In this document: positions 42,371 to 51,385 of the stretch, one piece after another
How positions within the stretch are numbered: position 1 is the stretch's first letter
How the letters are laid out: every line of letters starts with the position of its first letter
Origin: an uncultured Victivallaceae bacterium
GTDB taxonomy: Bacteria; Verrucomicrobiota; Lentisphaeria; Victivallales; Victivallaceae
Direction of reading: 5' to 3'
Length of the DNA stretch: 64,000 nt
NCBI GenBank assembly: GCA_944389925.1
Contig: CALXOD010000061.1
Location: 29,927 to 93,926 of the forward strand
Notes under the pieces: model-generated
Database searches by the model: none
What the model saw: the letters and a program-made list of their open reading frames with translations, nothing else
Told to the model about the DNA's origin: nothing
Program-made: the position numbers and the translations under genes

Positions 42371-43495
42371 ATGGCTGTGAATCGGGAAAATAAAAGGGAA
42401 TCCGGATACCGGGACGTTGTCGACTACCTGGAAGCCCAGATCGTCAGCGGCGTGCTGGCTCCCGGGACCCGGATTCCTTCGCTGCGGCGTCTCTGCGGCA
42501 AGTTCAACATTTCGATGGGAACCGCAGTGCGGGGCGTCGAAGTGCTGGCGGCGCGGGGAAAGGTGGAAACCCGCCGCGGTTCCGGAGTTTATGTCAAGAG
42601 CCACACCGCAATTCCCGCCGGTGACGGAGCCGGACCGCGGTTCCGGGTAGGAGCCTTTATTGCTGATACTTCGGCGTTGCAGAACAGTTATTGTGCTCAT
42701 GCGTTACGCGGAGTCATGGAGGCAACGCTGAATGCCGGCGGAGTGGTGCAGTTGCATTATATTCCGGTGTTTTATGACAGGCCGCTTCCGGATATTGCCA
42801 CCATCAGCAGGGAGATGGATTTGCTGATCCTGTTGGGGGAGTATGACTGGAGGCTGAAGACGCTGGACAGCAAGTGCCCGGTAGTGGGGATTGAGATGGA
42901 AAACATCTACGGTGGCGTTTGTTCCTGTATTTCCGTGGATTCCCGCAGTGCGGCGGAGACGGCCTGTGACTTTTTTCATGAGCGTGGTTGCCGATTGGTG
43001 CGAATGGTGGAAATCCCGCATCTGCCGGTGCACTGGGAGCGAGCTCGTCACTTCCGGGCACTCTGGGACGGTGAGCTGGAGGTGGTTCCTTATCGGGATC
43101 CAACGTCTGTGGATGAAATTGCCGGTCTGGATGTTTCTGATCCTGAGATTGGATACTGGTTTTCCAGCGGCACGATTTATCAGCGGCGGGCATTGCCTTA
43201 CCGGGAGGCGACCGGACGAGTGCTGGCGATGGAGCGCCATGTGCTCTCCATTGATGGAAAATCACTGGTTGTGCCGCAGTATGAACCGACCAACACCATC
43301 GGAGTGAATTGGTACGAACTTGGCGTCGCCGCTTTTGAAGAAGGGCGGCGTCGCATGGAAAATCCGGGATCTCCTGCCCGCCGGATTGGGATTCCCGGGC
43401 GACTTCACCTGTGCCGTTCGGGAGAAAGTAAGTCTTCCTGCCGGCAGAGTTCCGAAGAGGAACCGGTTGAGATGGCGGTTGGTTTCTCTTCGTAA
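42371..43495 (+). CDS. GntR-family transcriptional regulator with sugar-binding-like domain
   Basis: The 374-residue protein has a GntR winged helix at about 15-80: YRDVVDYLEAQIVSGVLAPG, then RIPSLRRLCGKFNISMGTAVR and GKVETRRGSGVYV. The C-terminal 270 residues resemble a LacI-type periplasmic-binding fold (RFRVGAFIADTSAL, AAETACDFFHERGCRLVRMV). This regulator architecture (GntR HTH plus PBP-like effector domain) is frequent in Lentisphaeria next to carbohydrate or pseudopilin genes. Its ligand is unknown. It probably controls the two genes in front of it; no operator is obvious. Confidence 0.75.
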   Translation: MAVNRENKRESGYRDVVDYLEAQIVSGVLAPGTRIPSLRRLCGKFNISMGTAVRGVEVLAARGKVETRRGSGVYVKSHTAIPAGDGAGPRFRVGAFIADTSALQNSYCAHALRGVMEATLNAGGVVQLHYIPVFYDRPLPDIATISREMDLLILLGEYDWRLKTLDSKCPVVGIEMENIYGGVCSCISVDSRSAAETACDFFHERGCRLVRMVEIPHLPVHWERARHFRALWDGELEVVPYRDPTSVDEIAGLDVSDPEIGYWFSSGTIYQRRALPYREATGRVLAMERHVLSIDGKSLVVPQYEPTNTIGVNWYELGVAAFEEGRRRMENPGSPARRIGIPGRLHLCRSGESKSSCRQSSEEEPVEMAVGFSS

Positions 43496-43521
43496 TTCCA
43501 GTGGAAAAAATGAACGGTATG

Positions 43522-43557
43522 GCGCCGGGGCGATGATTTGTATTATCGCCCCGGCGC
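43522..43557 (+). other. Strong hairpin after the regulator gene, without U-tract
   Basis: GCGCCGGGGCGAT (43522-43534) and ATCGCCCCGGCGC (43545-43557) form a perfect 13-base stem with a 10-base loop. The next bases are GACTATATTATAG, so the usual U-run is missing. The rest of the 43496-43761 gap is A/T-rich with no gene. Confidence 0.55.
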
Positions 43558-43761
43558 GACTATATTATAGCCGATATATGCTCCGGTTATAGTAATATGA
43601 AATGATCGGAGCAGATGAGCAAATAAGCAAGAATAGACCGCGAATGATGGAGCGGCTTGCCGTCGAACCGTACCCATGATTTCCGCCGGTGGTACGGTGA
43701 CCAGGAGAAGAATCCGGTCCGGCAGACACGTCAGGACGCGTCAGAAAAGGAGTGTCGCAGG

Positions 43762-44595
43762 ATGCCGGAAATAGCCGTTTTGATGCCGGTGCACAATGCC
43801 GGTTGTTTTGTGGCAACGGCGGTGGCCTCGCTGCAGCGGCAGAGCTTTCGGGATTTCGTGTTGTTCGCCTGTGATGACGGTTCGACGGACCATTCATGGG
43901 ATATTTTGCAGGAGATGGCGCGGAGCGACACCCGGATCAGGTTGTTGCAGAATCCTCGCAATCTGGGGGTGACCGCGACGTTGAACCGTTTATGGAGGGA
44001 GGCGGAGCAGGATTTCCCATTCTGCGCCCGCATGGACGCTGATGACGTCGCTCTGCCGGAGCGGCTGGAAGTGCAGCACAATTACCTGATGGCTCATCCG
44101 GAAATACACGCAGTCGGTTGTTTTCTGGAGATTATCGATGAAGATGGACAGCCGGTCGGCTGCCGGCATTATCCGGAAACTGCGGCGGAGGTGCGCCAGG
44201 CGTTGCTGCTCGGGAACCCGTTGCCGCATCCGGCCCTGCTGCTGCGTTCGGAGTTGTATCGAAAGATGGAGGGATACCGTCCGGTTCGCGGAGCGGAGGA
44301 TTATGATTTGTGGTTGCGGGCGGCGTCGGCCGGATTTCAGTTTGCCAATGTGCCCCGGGTATTGCTGCAATACCGGGTCAGTGCCGGCCAGGTGAAGCAG
44401 CGTTCGCTGAAGTCGACGCTGCGTTCCACGCTGCAGTTGCAGCGGCGGTATTTGTTTCACAAGGGTTTTTTTTCGCTGTCGGCTTTATTCCATTATTGTG
44501 CCGGCAACGTGTTGCTGCTGCTGCCGAATCGATGGGTTATGTGGCTTTTTATGAAATGCACCGTTCGGCAGAAAAAGGCGGGGCAGCACACATGA
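43762..44595 (+). CDS. Glycosyltransferase family 2
   Basis: A GT-A fold enzyme transferring a sugar from a nucleotide donor. The 277-residue protein has the N-terminal IAVLMPVHNAGCFVATAVASL, then FACDDGSTDHSWDILQ with the nucleotide-binding Asp, and FCARMDADDVALPERLEVQ with the metal-binding DxD. EGYRPVRGAEDYDLWLRA follows with the catalytic-base region. Two hydrophobic segments near the C-terminus may attach it to the membrane. The start at 43762 has AAAGGAG about nine bases upstream. It opens the polysaccharide cluster and overlaps the next glycosyltransferase by four bases. Confidence 0.88.
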   Translation: MPEIAVLMPVHNAGCFVATAVASLQRQSFRDFVLFACDDGSTDHSWDILQEMARSDTRIRLLQNPRNLGVTATLNRLWREAEQDFPFCARMDADDVALPERLEVQHNYLMAHPEIHAVGCFLEIIDEDGQPVGCRHYPETAAEVRQALLLGNPLPHPALLLRSELYRKMEGYRPVRGAEDYDLWLRAASAGFQFANVPRVLLQYRVSAGQVKQRSLKSTLRSTLQLQRRYLFHKGFFSLSALFHYCAGNVLLLLPNRWVMWLFMKCTVRQKKAGQHT

Positions 44596-45740
44596 AACTG
44601 GCAATTCTGGTGGACGATCCGACCTGTTATGGCGGGATACAGCAGTTTTCCCGGGATCTTGCGGGGATGTTGGGACAGGACGGGATATCGGTGGAGCTGC
44701 TGGCATATTCCGGCGCACTTTCCGGATTGAAACCATGCAGTGCCCGGATCGTTCGACTCAACGAGGCGGAAAAGCGGCACGGTGCCGTCCGGTTGCTGCG
44801 AGGGGGGCCACGACGGTACCTTTCCTGCGGACCATTGCGTCTGGGAGCGCTGCTGGGGGACATTCCGCAGATTCGCCGGAAAATCAGCGAAGTGCTGCCG
44901 GGGGGGGATGTGCTGCTGATTAATTCGTTTCACTCGGCGCATTTGTTTATGCCCCATGAGGTGTTGCGGAACAACCGGGTGATTTTCGTTCAGCATAATT
45001 CTCCGGAACAGCTTTACCATTGGCGTTACGATTTTGGCGGATGGCTCCGGCGGCAGAAAATTGAATTGTTCAATCGTTATGTGGATGCTCTGGTGACCCT
45101 TTCTCCTCGGGAGGAGATGGGACTGGCGCGTTACTTGCGACTGGACGGGAAACTGGTTCGCGTGATTCGGCATCAGACGAACCTGCCCGAGATAACGACG
45201 CTGGAATCCGGGAACCCTCGTGATGTACTTTTTCTGGGGCGTTTGACGGCGCAGAAGCGGGTGGATCGAATTTTGCAGGTGGCCGCGGCAGCGCCGCAGT
45301 TCCATTTTCATTTGTGTGGGGATGGTCCGGAGGAGGCGAGATTGAAGCGGGCCGCCGCTGGATTGACGAACGTCAGCTTTCATGGGTATGTGCAGGAGCC
45401 TGCGGCATGGCTGCGCCGGGCTGGGATCGTGATATTCACTTCGGATTTTGAAGGGTATCCGATTGCGGGTATCGAGGCGACCGCTTATGGAAAACCGATT
45501 GTGGCGCTTCATACTTTCCCGGCAGCTGCAGATCTGGTGGTTGATGGGAAGAATGGTTATTTGTTGGAGGATTTTTCCCCGGAAGGTTTCGCGGCGGCAC
45601 TGGAAGAGGTGGTGCGGAATTATCCTGCCTGCTGCGCCGGAGCGCTGGCGGAGCGGGACAAGTTTTCGGGTACAGTGATTCACGATGCCTGGCGGGATCT
45701 GCTGCGGGATTTGACGGAAAAGGAGATGGGGCGGAAATGA
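44592..45740 (+). CDS. Glycosyltransferase family 4
   Basis: A GT-B fold glycosyltransferase of 382 residues. The N-terminal domain opens with LAILVDDPTCYGGIQQFSRD, the C-terminal domain with DVLFLGRLTAQKRVDRIL, and the donor-binding segment is FEGYPIAGIEATAYGKPIVAL (the E...E motif of GT4). It probably adds one sugar to the lipid-linked repeat unit. Its start and stop overlap the neighbours by four bases each. The acceptor is unknown. Hydrophobicity is low, so it is peripheral to the inner membrane. Confidence 0.88.
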   Translation: MKLAILVDDPTCYGGIQQFSRDLAGMLGQDGISVELLAYSGALSGLKPCSARIVRLNEAEKRHGAVRLLRGGPRRYLSCGPLRLGALLGDIPQIRRKISEVLPGGDVLLINSFHSAHLFMPHEVLRNNRVIFVQHNSPEQLYHWRYDFGGWLRRQKIELFNRYVDALVTLSPREEMGLARYLRLDGKLVRVIRHQTNLPEITTLESGNPRDVLFLGRLTAQKRVDRILQVAAAAPQFHFHLCGDGPEEARLKRAAAGLTNVSFHGYVQEPAAWLRRAGIVIFTSDFEGYPIAGIEATAYGKPIVALHTFPAAADLVVDGKNGYLLEDFSPEGFAAALEEVVRNYPACCAGALAERDKFSGTVIHDAWRDLLRDLTEKEMGRK

Positions 45741-46846
45741 AGATTCTGGAAATCGTGCCGCGTCTGCATTGTGGAGGCGCGGAGCGTTTTGTCGTGGATC
45801 TCGCCAATGAAATGATTCGAACGGGAGAACACGAGGTGGCGCTGCTGTGCGTCAACCGAATTCTGCCGGAAGATTTTCTGGTGCGCCAGCTGGATCCAGG
45901 TGTAAAATTAATCTGCCTGGAAATGCCGGAATCCATGGCAGGGGCGCTTCTGGCCATGCCTCTGGTCTGGAATGTGATCTGTCGGGAACGTCCGGATGTG
46001 GTTCACACCCATCTGGGCGGAATCCAGCTGGCCGCACTGCCTGAATGGTTTCACCGGCCGCGGGCCGAGTATTTCTATACCGTACACAATGATGCTTTTG
46101 TGGATGCCGGAAACCGCTTGTGGTTGAAGCGGTGGCTGTTCCGTTCAGGGGTGCATCCGGTGACGATTTCCCCGGAATCGGAACGCAGTTTTGTTGCCGC
46201 CTATGGTTTTCATGCTCCGATCATCGAGAATGGTTGCGGGGCGAAGATTCCGGGAGCCGCTGAACTTGCCGCTGTGGCGGAAGAAGTGCGTTCCTGGCGG
46301 AGTACGCCGACTTCGCGTCTGCTGCTGAACATCGCGCGCTTCAGTCCGCAGAAGAACCAGATCGCGCAGGCGCGTGCGGCGGCATCGCTTGTGGCAGAAG
46401 GGGCGGATTTGGACCTGGTGTTCATGGGGAACGACCGTGATGAGGAAATTCGTTCGGCGATCCAGTCATTGAATTGTCCGCGGCTGCACATTGCGGGCCT
46501 GCGTTCAAATCCTCTGGCGTATCTGGCGCAGGCGGATTTTCTATCTTTGTTTTCTGAGATGGAGGGGTTGCCGATTACCTTGCTGGAATCTTTTGCGCTG
46601 GGAGTTCCGGCCTGTGTGACGCCGGTGGGGGGGATGAAGGACCTGGTCCATGACGGGATCAACGGACTGGTGGCTGCCGATACGTCGGAAGCTTCGATCC
46701 GGGCGACGCTGGAGCGGGCGTTGGTACTGGACACGGCGGAACGGGCACGACTGGGGGAAGGTGCGCGTGCGGCTTTTGCCCCGTATTCGATGCAGCGGTG
46801 TGCGGAACGGTATCTGAAGCTGATGACAGTGCCGCCATCGGTGTGA
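45737..46846 (+). CDS. Glycosyltransferase family 4
   Basis: A second GT-B enzyme of 369 residues: ILEIVPRLHCGGAERFVVDLANEM at the N-terminus, LLLNIARFSPQKNQIAQARA at the C-terminal domain, and EMEGLPITLLESFALGVPACVT with the GT4 E...E motif. It resembles PimA/WcaL-type enzymes in organisation. It is coupled to the preceding GT4 gene by a four-base overlap. A candidate promoter lies just after its stop, so the cluster may be transcribed in two parts. Confidence 0.9.
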   Translation: MKILEIVPRLHCGGAERFVVDLANEMIRTGEHEVALLCVNRILPEDFLVRQLDPGVKLICLEMPESMAGALLAMPLVWNVICRERPDVVHTHLGGIQLAALPEWFHRPRAEYFYTVHNDAFVDAGNRLWLKRWLFRSGVHPVTISPESERSFVAAYGFHAPIIENGCGAKIPGAAELAAVAEEVRSWRSTPTSRLLLNIARFSPQKNQIAQARAAASLVAEGADLDLVFMGNDRDEEIRSAIQSLNCPRLHIAGLRSNPLAYLAQADFLSLFSEMEGLPITLLESFALGVPACVTPVGGMKDLVHDGINGLVAADTSEASIRATLERALVLDTAERARLGEGARAAFAPYSMQRCAERYLKLMTVPPSV

Positions 46847-46853
46847 AGGGAAT

Positions 46854-46882
46854 TTGCAAAGGTGCTGCGGCGACAGTATAGT
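46854..46882 (+). promoter_or_regulatory. Candidate internal promoter in the polysaccharide cluster
   Basis: TTGCAA (46854-46859) and TATAGT (46877-46882) are separated by 17 bases in the 83-base gap before the next glycosyltransferase. It would allow separate control of the flippase half of the cluster. Confidence 0.45.
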
Positions 46883-46929
46883 AAAAGACTGCCGCAAAGA
46901 AATTTCAACTCCAGGGAACAAGATCATCT

Positions 46930-48018
46930 ATGGACGGAACCGCAGGCTCTGCACCGATTCTTTCGTTTTTGATTCCGATCTACCAGATGGAGCATTTTCT
47001 GCGGCGAAGCCTGGATAGCCTGTTTATGCAGCACCGACCGGAAGTGGAATATGTGTTTGTGGATGACGGTTCGCGTGATCGAAGTTGGGCGGTGCTGCAG
47101 GAGATATTGCATGAAAACCCCGGTCCGCGAGCATGCAGTATTCTGCTGCGTCTGCCGGAGAATCGCGGTGTGGAAAACGCCCGGATAGAGGCCCTTGCCC
47201 GTGCACGCGGGCGGTATTTATGGTTCATGGATGCCGATGATCTGCTGGCGCGCGGGACGGTCGACGCTGTTCTGGAACTGCTGCAACGGGAAGACCCGGA
47301 CGTACTGCAATGCCGTTGCCGGAATCTGTTTGCAGGAGAAGAGATGCCGTCGCTTCCGGAAAAGCTGGATTATGGAACCGTGAACAAGGAAGCCATGCTG
47401 AGAATTGCGCTGACTTGCCGGAGTACGTTGCACAGCGCATGTTTGAACCTCATCAAAATGGAACTCGCCCGGAACTATCCCATGGTGCGCACAGGGTTGC
47501 GGATTGCGGAAGACTACGTCATGCAGATTCGCTGGCTGGTTTTTGCGGAAAAGATTCTGGAAATTCGGGATCCCATTTACGGATATGTGCAACGGCCATC
47601 CAGTGCCATGCACCGGCACGATCTGGTGCGCAGAAACCGCGATGTGAATGCGGCAACGAACCTGATTGTAAAGTTTTTCGAAGAGGAAGTCCCTGCAGGA
47701 CAATACTGTTTTGCCCGGAAGGAGCTGGAGACGGCACGGATTAATCTGCGTGGCTATCTGCTGTGTTGTATCTATGGCGACTATCCCCGCAGTGAACAGC
47801 CGGGTATTTACCGGGAATGCGCGGGACTGTTTCAGGGGATGGCGCTGAGGCGGGTCCTGTTGTACGCGCAGAGTTGCTATCTGCCGTTGCTGATATTGGA
47901 CCACTGGGGTGCGGAACGATTGCTTCCGTACTGCTTTTCGCTGATGCGTCGGGGGCGTGTCTGGAGTGCAGGAATCCAGACGGTTATCCGGCAATGGTTG
48001 GGACGCGTGAGAGGATAA
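46930..48018 (+). CDS. Glycosyltransferase family 2
   Basis: The 362-residue protein has ILSFLIPIYQMEHFLRRSL, then EYVFVDDGSRDRSWAVLQEI and RGRYLWFMDADDLLARGTVD with the DADD metal site. A C-terminal region of about 130 residues beyond the catalytic domain (RRVLLYAQSCYLPLLILDHW) is mostly helical and may be membrane-associated. It probably adds a sugar to the repeat unit. It precedes the flippase by 13 bases. The ribosome site is weak. Confidence 0.88.
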   Translation: MDGTAGSAPILSFLIPIYQMEHFLRRSLDSLFMQHRPEVEYVFVDDGSRDRSWAVLQEILHENPGPRACSILLRLPENRGVENARIEALARARGRYLWFMDADDLLARGTVDAVLELLQREDPDVLQCRCRNLFAGEEMPSLPEKLDYGTVNKEAMLRIALTCRSTLHSACLNLIKMELARNYPMVRTGLRIAEDYVMQIRWLVFAEKILEIRDPIYGYVQRPSSAMHRHDLVRRNRDVNAATNLIVKFFEEEVPAGQYCFARKELETARINLRGYLLCCIYGDYPRSEQPGIYRECAGLFQGMALRRVLLYAQSCYLPLLILDHWGAERLLPYCFSLMRRGRVWSAGIQTVIRQWLGRVRG

Positions 48019-48031
48019 TCTGGCGGTGGTT

Positions 48032-49573
48032 ATGAGCGAAAAAGAAAAACAGTCCCGGATCTATAGGAATACGATTTTTCTTTATATTCAGCAAATTCTG
48101 GTCATGGGCGCGGGCTTTTTGACGGCGCGGGTGGTACTGGATGTGCTGGGAGAGGAAGATTACGGGGTTTACAACGTCATCTGCGGTTTTGTGATGATGT
48201 TCGACCTGCTGTCGGGAGCATTTTCGATTGCGATCGGGCGTTTTCTGACGTTTGAGCTGGGCCGGGGGAATCTGGAGCAGATGCGACGGATTTTTTCATC
48301 GGCCATGCTGTTGCAGATTTTCATAGGGGTGCTGATCTTGCTGATGCTGTTTTCCGGCGGGCAATGGTTTGTGGAGCACAAACTGGTAATTCCGGAAGGT
48401 CGGATGAATGTGGCGGTCTGGATCCTTCGTTTCAGCGGGATTGCGTTTTTCGTTGAACTGCTCAGTGTACCGTACAATGCTTTGATTATTGCCCATGAAC
48501 GGATGAAGATTTTTGCCTTCATCGGGGTTTTTCAAGCGGTTTTCCGGTTGGTGAATGCCGGGTTGCTGCTGGTGGTGCCGTGGGATAAACTGCTTTTCTA
48601 CGGAGCATCCGCGCTGCTGGTTTCGGTTTCCGTGCGTATGATTTATGCGGTTTACTGCAAACGGTTTTTTCCGGAATGCCGGTGGAGCGGCAGGGAGTGG
48701 CGGTCTTGCTGGAAGGAAATTTTTTCATTTGCAGGGTGGTCGTTTCTGGGATACAGCTCGTTTGTGTTGCGGGAGCAGGGGGTAAATATTCTGCTGAATC
48801 TTTTTTGCGGGCCGGTGGTGAATGCTGCCCGGGCAGTTTCCATGCAGGTCTGTTCCGGCGTATCCAGTTTCACCAGCAATTTTCTTGTGGCTTCGCGACC
48901 TCAGATTACCAAAAATTTTTCTTCCGGAGAGCTGCAGGAGATGAGGGATTTGGTTTGTCATACTTCCCGCTATGCTTATTATTTAACCTTGTTCCTGGCA
49001 TTGCCGCTGATTTTCAACGTGGACGATCTGCTGGCGATCTGGCTGCGGAAGGTACCGGAATATACCGCGGTTTTTATTGTGCTGACATTGATTTACGCGC
49101 TGGTGGATACACTGGGGCAACCGATGATGACCGGGCTGCTGGCAGAAGGAAACATTCGCGGGTATGAGATCTGGCTGCTGATCTTGAATGGAGCGGGATT
49201 GTGCGTGGCATATGGAGGTATGAAGGCCGGCGCCGCTCCGGTTTTCGTATACTGGATGGCGATTGCGGTCAGTGTGTTGATCACGATTCTGCGGCTGTTG
49301 CTGTCGCGGAAAGCCTATGGCCTGACGCTGAGAGGTTATGGAAAAAAGGTGATGGGCCCGGTGTTACGGGTGACAGTGCTGGCGACTTTGCTGGCGTTTC
49401 TGCCGGTTTTCCGGCGCGCGGAGTCATTCTGGCATCTGGTTCTGAATGGGGGCTGGGTTGCCATGGAAACTGCGGTGGTGATTTATTTCGCCGGCATGGG
49501 GCAAAGCGAACGTGTGTTGTTGCGTGAGGCGATTCTGGTCCGGGTGAGACGGTTGTGCGGGAGAGCTGTATGA
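48032..49573 (+). CDS. Polysaccharide flippase (MOP/Wzx-like)
   Basis: The 513-residue protein has about 12-14 hydrophobic segments in the arrangement of MOP-family flippases: IYRNTIFLYIQQILVMGAGFLTARVVLDVLG at the start (in two pieces: IYRNTIFLYIQQILVMG, then ARVVLDVLGEEDYGVYNVI), and PFAGWSFLGY-like SFAGWSFLGYSSFVLREQG in the middle. It would flip lipid-linked oligosaccharide to the periplasm. No Wzy polymerase is clearly identifiable in the cluster. The ATG at 48032 was chosen over a GTG at 48026. Its stop overlaps the next gene by four bases. Confidence 0.83.
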   Translation: MSEKEKQSRIYRNTIFLYIQQILVMGAGFLTARVVLDVLGEEDYGVYNVICGFVMMFDLLSGAFSIAIGRFLTFELGRGNLEQMRRIFSSAMLLQIFIGVLILLMLFSGGQWFVEHKLVIPEGRMNVAVWILRFSGIAFFVELLSVPYNALIIAHERMKIFAFIGVFQAVFRLVNAGLLLVVPWDKLLFYGASALLVSVSVRMIYAVYCKRFFPECRWSGREWRSCWKEIFSFAGWSFLGYSSFVLREQGVNILLNLFCGPVVNAARAVSMQVCSGVSSFTSNFLVASRPQITKNFSSGELQEMRDLVCHTSRYAYYLTLFLALPLIFNVDDLLAIWLRKVPEYTAVFIVLTLIYALVDTLGQPMMTGLLAEGNIRGYEIWLLILNGAGLCVAYGGMKAGAAPVFVYWMAIAVSVLITILRLLLSRKAYGLTLRGYGKKVMGPVLRVTVLATLLAFLPVFRRAESFWHLVLNGGWVAMETAVVIYFAGMGQSERVLLREAILVRVRRLCGRAV

Positions 49574-51384
49574 AGATTGAAAAGTTGGAGAAGGCCTGTT
49601 GCGGCTGCGGAAGTTGTGCGGACGCCTGCCCGACGGCAGCCGTCAGTATGGTGGAGGATGCCGAGGGATTCGCTTATCCGGTGATCGATGCATCGCGATG
49701 CTGCCGCTGCGGGAAGTGTGAACGCAGTTGTCCGGTGTTGGCCCGTCCTGAGCGGCCGGAATGTCATCCGGAACCGTTGCCGCAGGCATTTGCGGCGCGC
49801 CATCGAAATCGCGAGGTACGGTTGGACAGCACCAGTGGCGGTGTTTTTTCTGCTCTTGCCGCAGCATTTTTTGCCCGGGGGGGAATGGTGGCGGGAGCAG
49901 TCTATGATCAGGACTGGCGCATTCGCCATATTCTGACGGATGACCCCGGACAGCTGGCGGCGTTGCGCAGCTCCAAATATGCCCAGTCTGATTTGACGGG
50001 GATTTATCGGGAGATTCAGAAGGCGTTGGAAGCCGGCAGGAAGGTATTATTTGTGGGGACGCCCTGCCAGCTCAGTGCCTTGTATGCATTTCTGCCGCGA
50101 AGAGAATATCCGGGACTTTATGGTGCCACTTTTCTCTGCCTGGGGAACAATTCTCCGCTGGTTTTTGCTAAGTACCTGGAGGGCCTCAAGGCAGCGCATC
50201 ATGCGGAAATCCGTAATATCAAATTCAGACACAAGCAGTTCGGCTGGCATCGATGTTCCACCCGGGTCGAATTCGACAATGGAGAGGAGTATGTGGAGGA
50301 TCGTTATCACGACTGGTTCATGCGAGGGTATCTGAATGGGCACCTGTTTTTACGTCCGTCCTGCTACCACTGTCGGTTCCGCGGGTTTCATCCACAGGCG
50401 GATTTCACCATGGCCGACTTCTGGGGGATCGAGCATGAACATCCGGAGTATGATGACGATACCGGTACTTCCCTGCTGCTGGCACATACGTCCAGAGCGG
50501 AAGCGATGTTGAAATCGTTGCCGGATCTGGATTTGTATCCGGTGATGGTTCATCGGGCGTTTCGAGAAAATATGGCTCTGTGGCGCGATGCAGCATGCGA
50601 CATGGAGAAACGGGCCCGCTTTTTTCAAGATTTTCCCCGACTGTCCATGGAAGAGCTGGCGTACCGATATTTCCCCGGTAGAGGCGGCAGCGGGGGCATG
50701 GACAAATTTCGGGAGCTGGTGCGGCGGATTCGGGAGGCGCTGGTGGCGGCATGGCGTCGTTATGGTGCTTCGCCCCGATTGCTGCCGGCATTGTTGTTCT
50801 GCAATTTTCTTCGTCGGAAAACCATTCGTAGAACTCGCGGGTCATTGTTTTTGCCGGTATCCCGTTGTGCCCTGGATCTGCACCGGGAGGCAGAACTGCA
50901 CCTGGATGGGGTTACTGTTTTCGGTGATCGTGAAAATCGAAAATCCAAAAGGGAGAGTTTATTGAAACTTGCCAACGCAAGCGTGTTTTCCCTGTCCGGT
51001 TACAATACCATATCGTCCGGAGCGGAGATCCGGGTGGGTGAGCATGCCCGTCTGTCGATTCAGGACTGTTATATCAATACCCGATTATATTTGATCTGTG
51101 CCCGGGAAATCACCATCGGACGGGGCTGTGCCATCGGACCGGGGGTTACGATCCGGGATACAGACGGGCATGAATTGCTGCCGGGCCGTCGACCGGGGAC
51201 GATGCCGGTGCATATCGGAAATCATGTGTGGATTGGAGAAGGTACGATGATTATGAAGGGCGTGACCATCGGCGACGGTGCCGTCATTGCCGCGGGCAGC
51301 GTGGTGCTGCGGGATGTACCGCCGGAAACTTTATGGGGGGGTAATCCCGCCCGGATGTTGAAAGAGCACATTACGTGGAGATAA
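49570..51384 (+). CDS. Fusion: FrhB-like Fe-S/flavin protein plus hexapeptide acyltransferase
   Basis: One 604-residue frame joins two domains. The N-terminal half resembles F420-reducing hydrogenase beta-type proteins found in polysaccharide clusters: two 4Fe-4S motifs (CCGCGSCADACP at 10-21 and CCRCGKCERSCP at 44-55), LDSTSGGVFSALAAAFF, VLFVGTPCQLSALYAF and ADFTMADFWGIEHEHPEYD. The last 170 residues form a left-handed beta-helix of the LbetaH acyltransferase type, with VHIGNHVWIGEGTMIMKGVT and GAVIAAGSVVLRDVPPETLW. It may couple a redox step on a sugar to acetyl transfer. It lies in the polysaccharide operon, ATGA-overlapped with the flippase. Confidence 0.8.
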   Translation: MKIEKLEKACCGCGSCADACPTAAVSMVEDAEGFAYPVIDASRCCRCGKCERSCPVLARPERPECHPEPLPQAFAARHRNREVRLDSTSGGVFSALAAAFFARGGMVAGAVYDQDWRIRHILTDDPGQLAALRSSKYAQSDLTGIYREIQKALEAGRKVLFVGTPCQLSALYAFLPRREYPGLYGATFLCLGNNSPLVFAKYLEGLKAAHHAEIRNIKFRHKQFGWHRCSTRVEFDNGEEYVEDRYHDWFMRGYLNGHLFLRPSCYHCRFRGFHPQADFTMADFWGIEHEHPEYDDDTGTSLLLAHTSRAEAMLKSLPDLDLYPVMVHRAFRENMALWRDAACDMEKRARFFQDFPRLSMEELAYRYFPGRGGSGGMDKFRELVRRIREALVAAWRRYGASPRLLPALLFCNFLRRKTIRRTRGSLFLPVSRCALDLHREAELHLDGVTVFGDRENRKSKRESLLKLANASVFSLSGYNTISSGAEIRVGEHARLSIQDCYINTRLYLICAREITIGRGCAIGPGVTIRDTDGHELLPGRRPGTMPVHIGNHVWIGEGTMIMKGVTIGDGAVIAAGSVVLRDVPPETLWGGNPARMLKEHITWR

Positions 51385-51385
51385 G

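Noticed and set aside
40367..42700. Open frame of 777 codons on the minus strand opposite the propeller gene
   Set aside because: Antisense to a gene with signal peptide and repeated blades; no ribosome site and no recognisable domain in the product.
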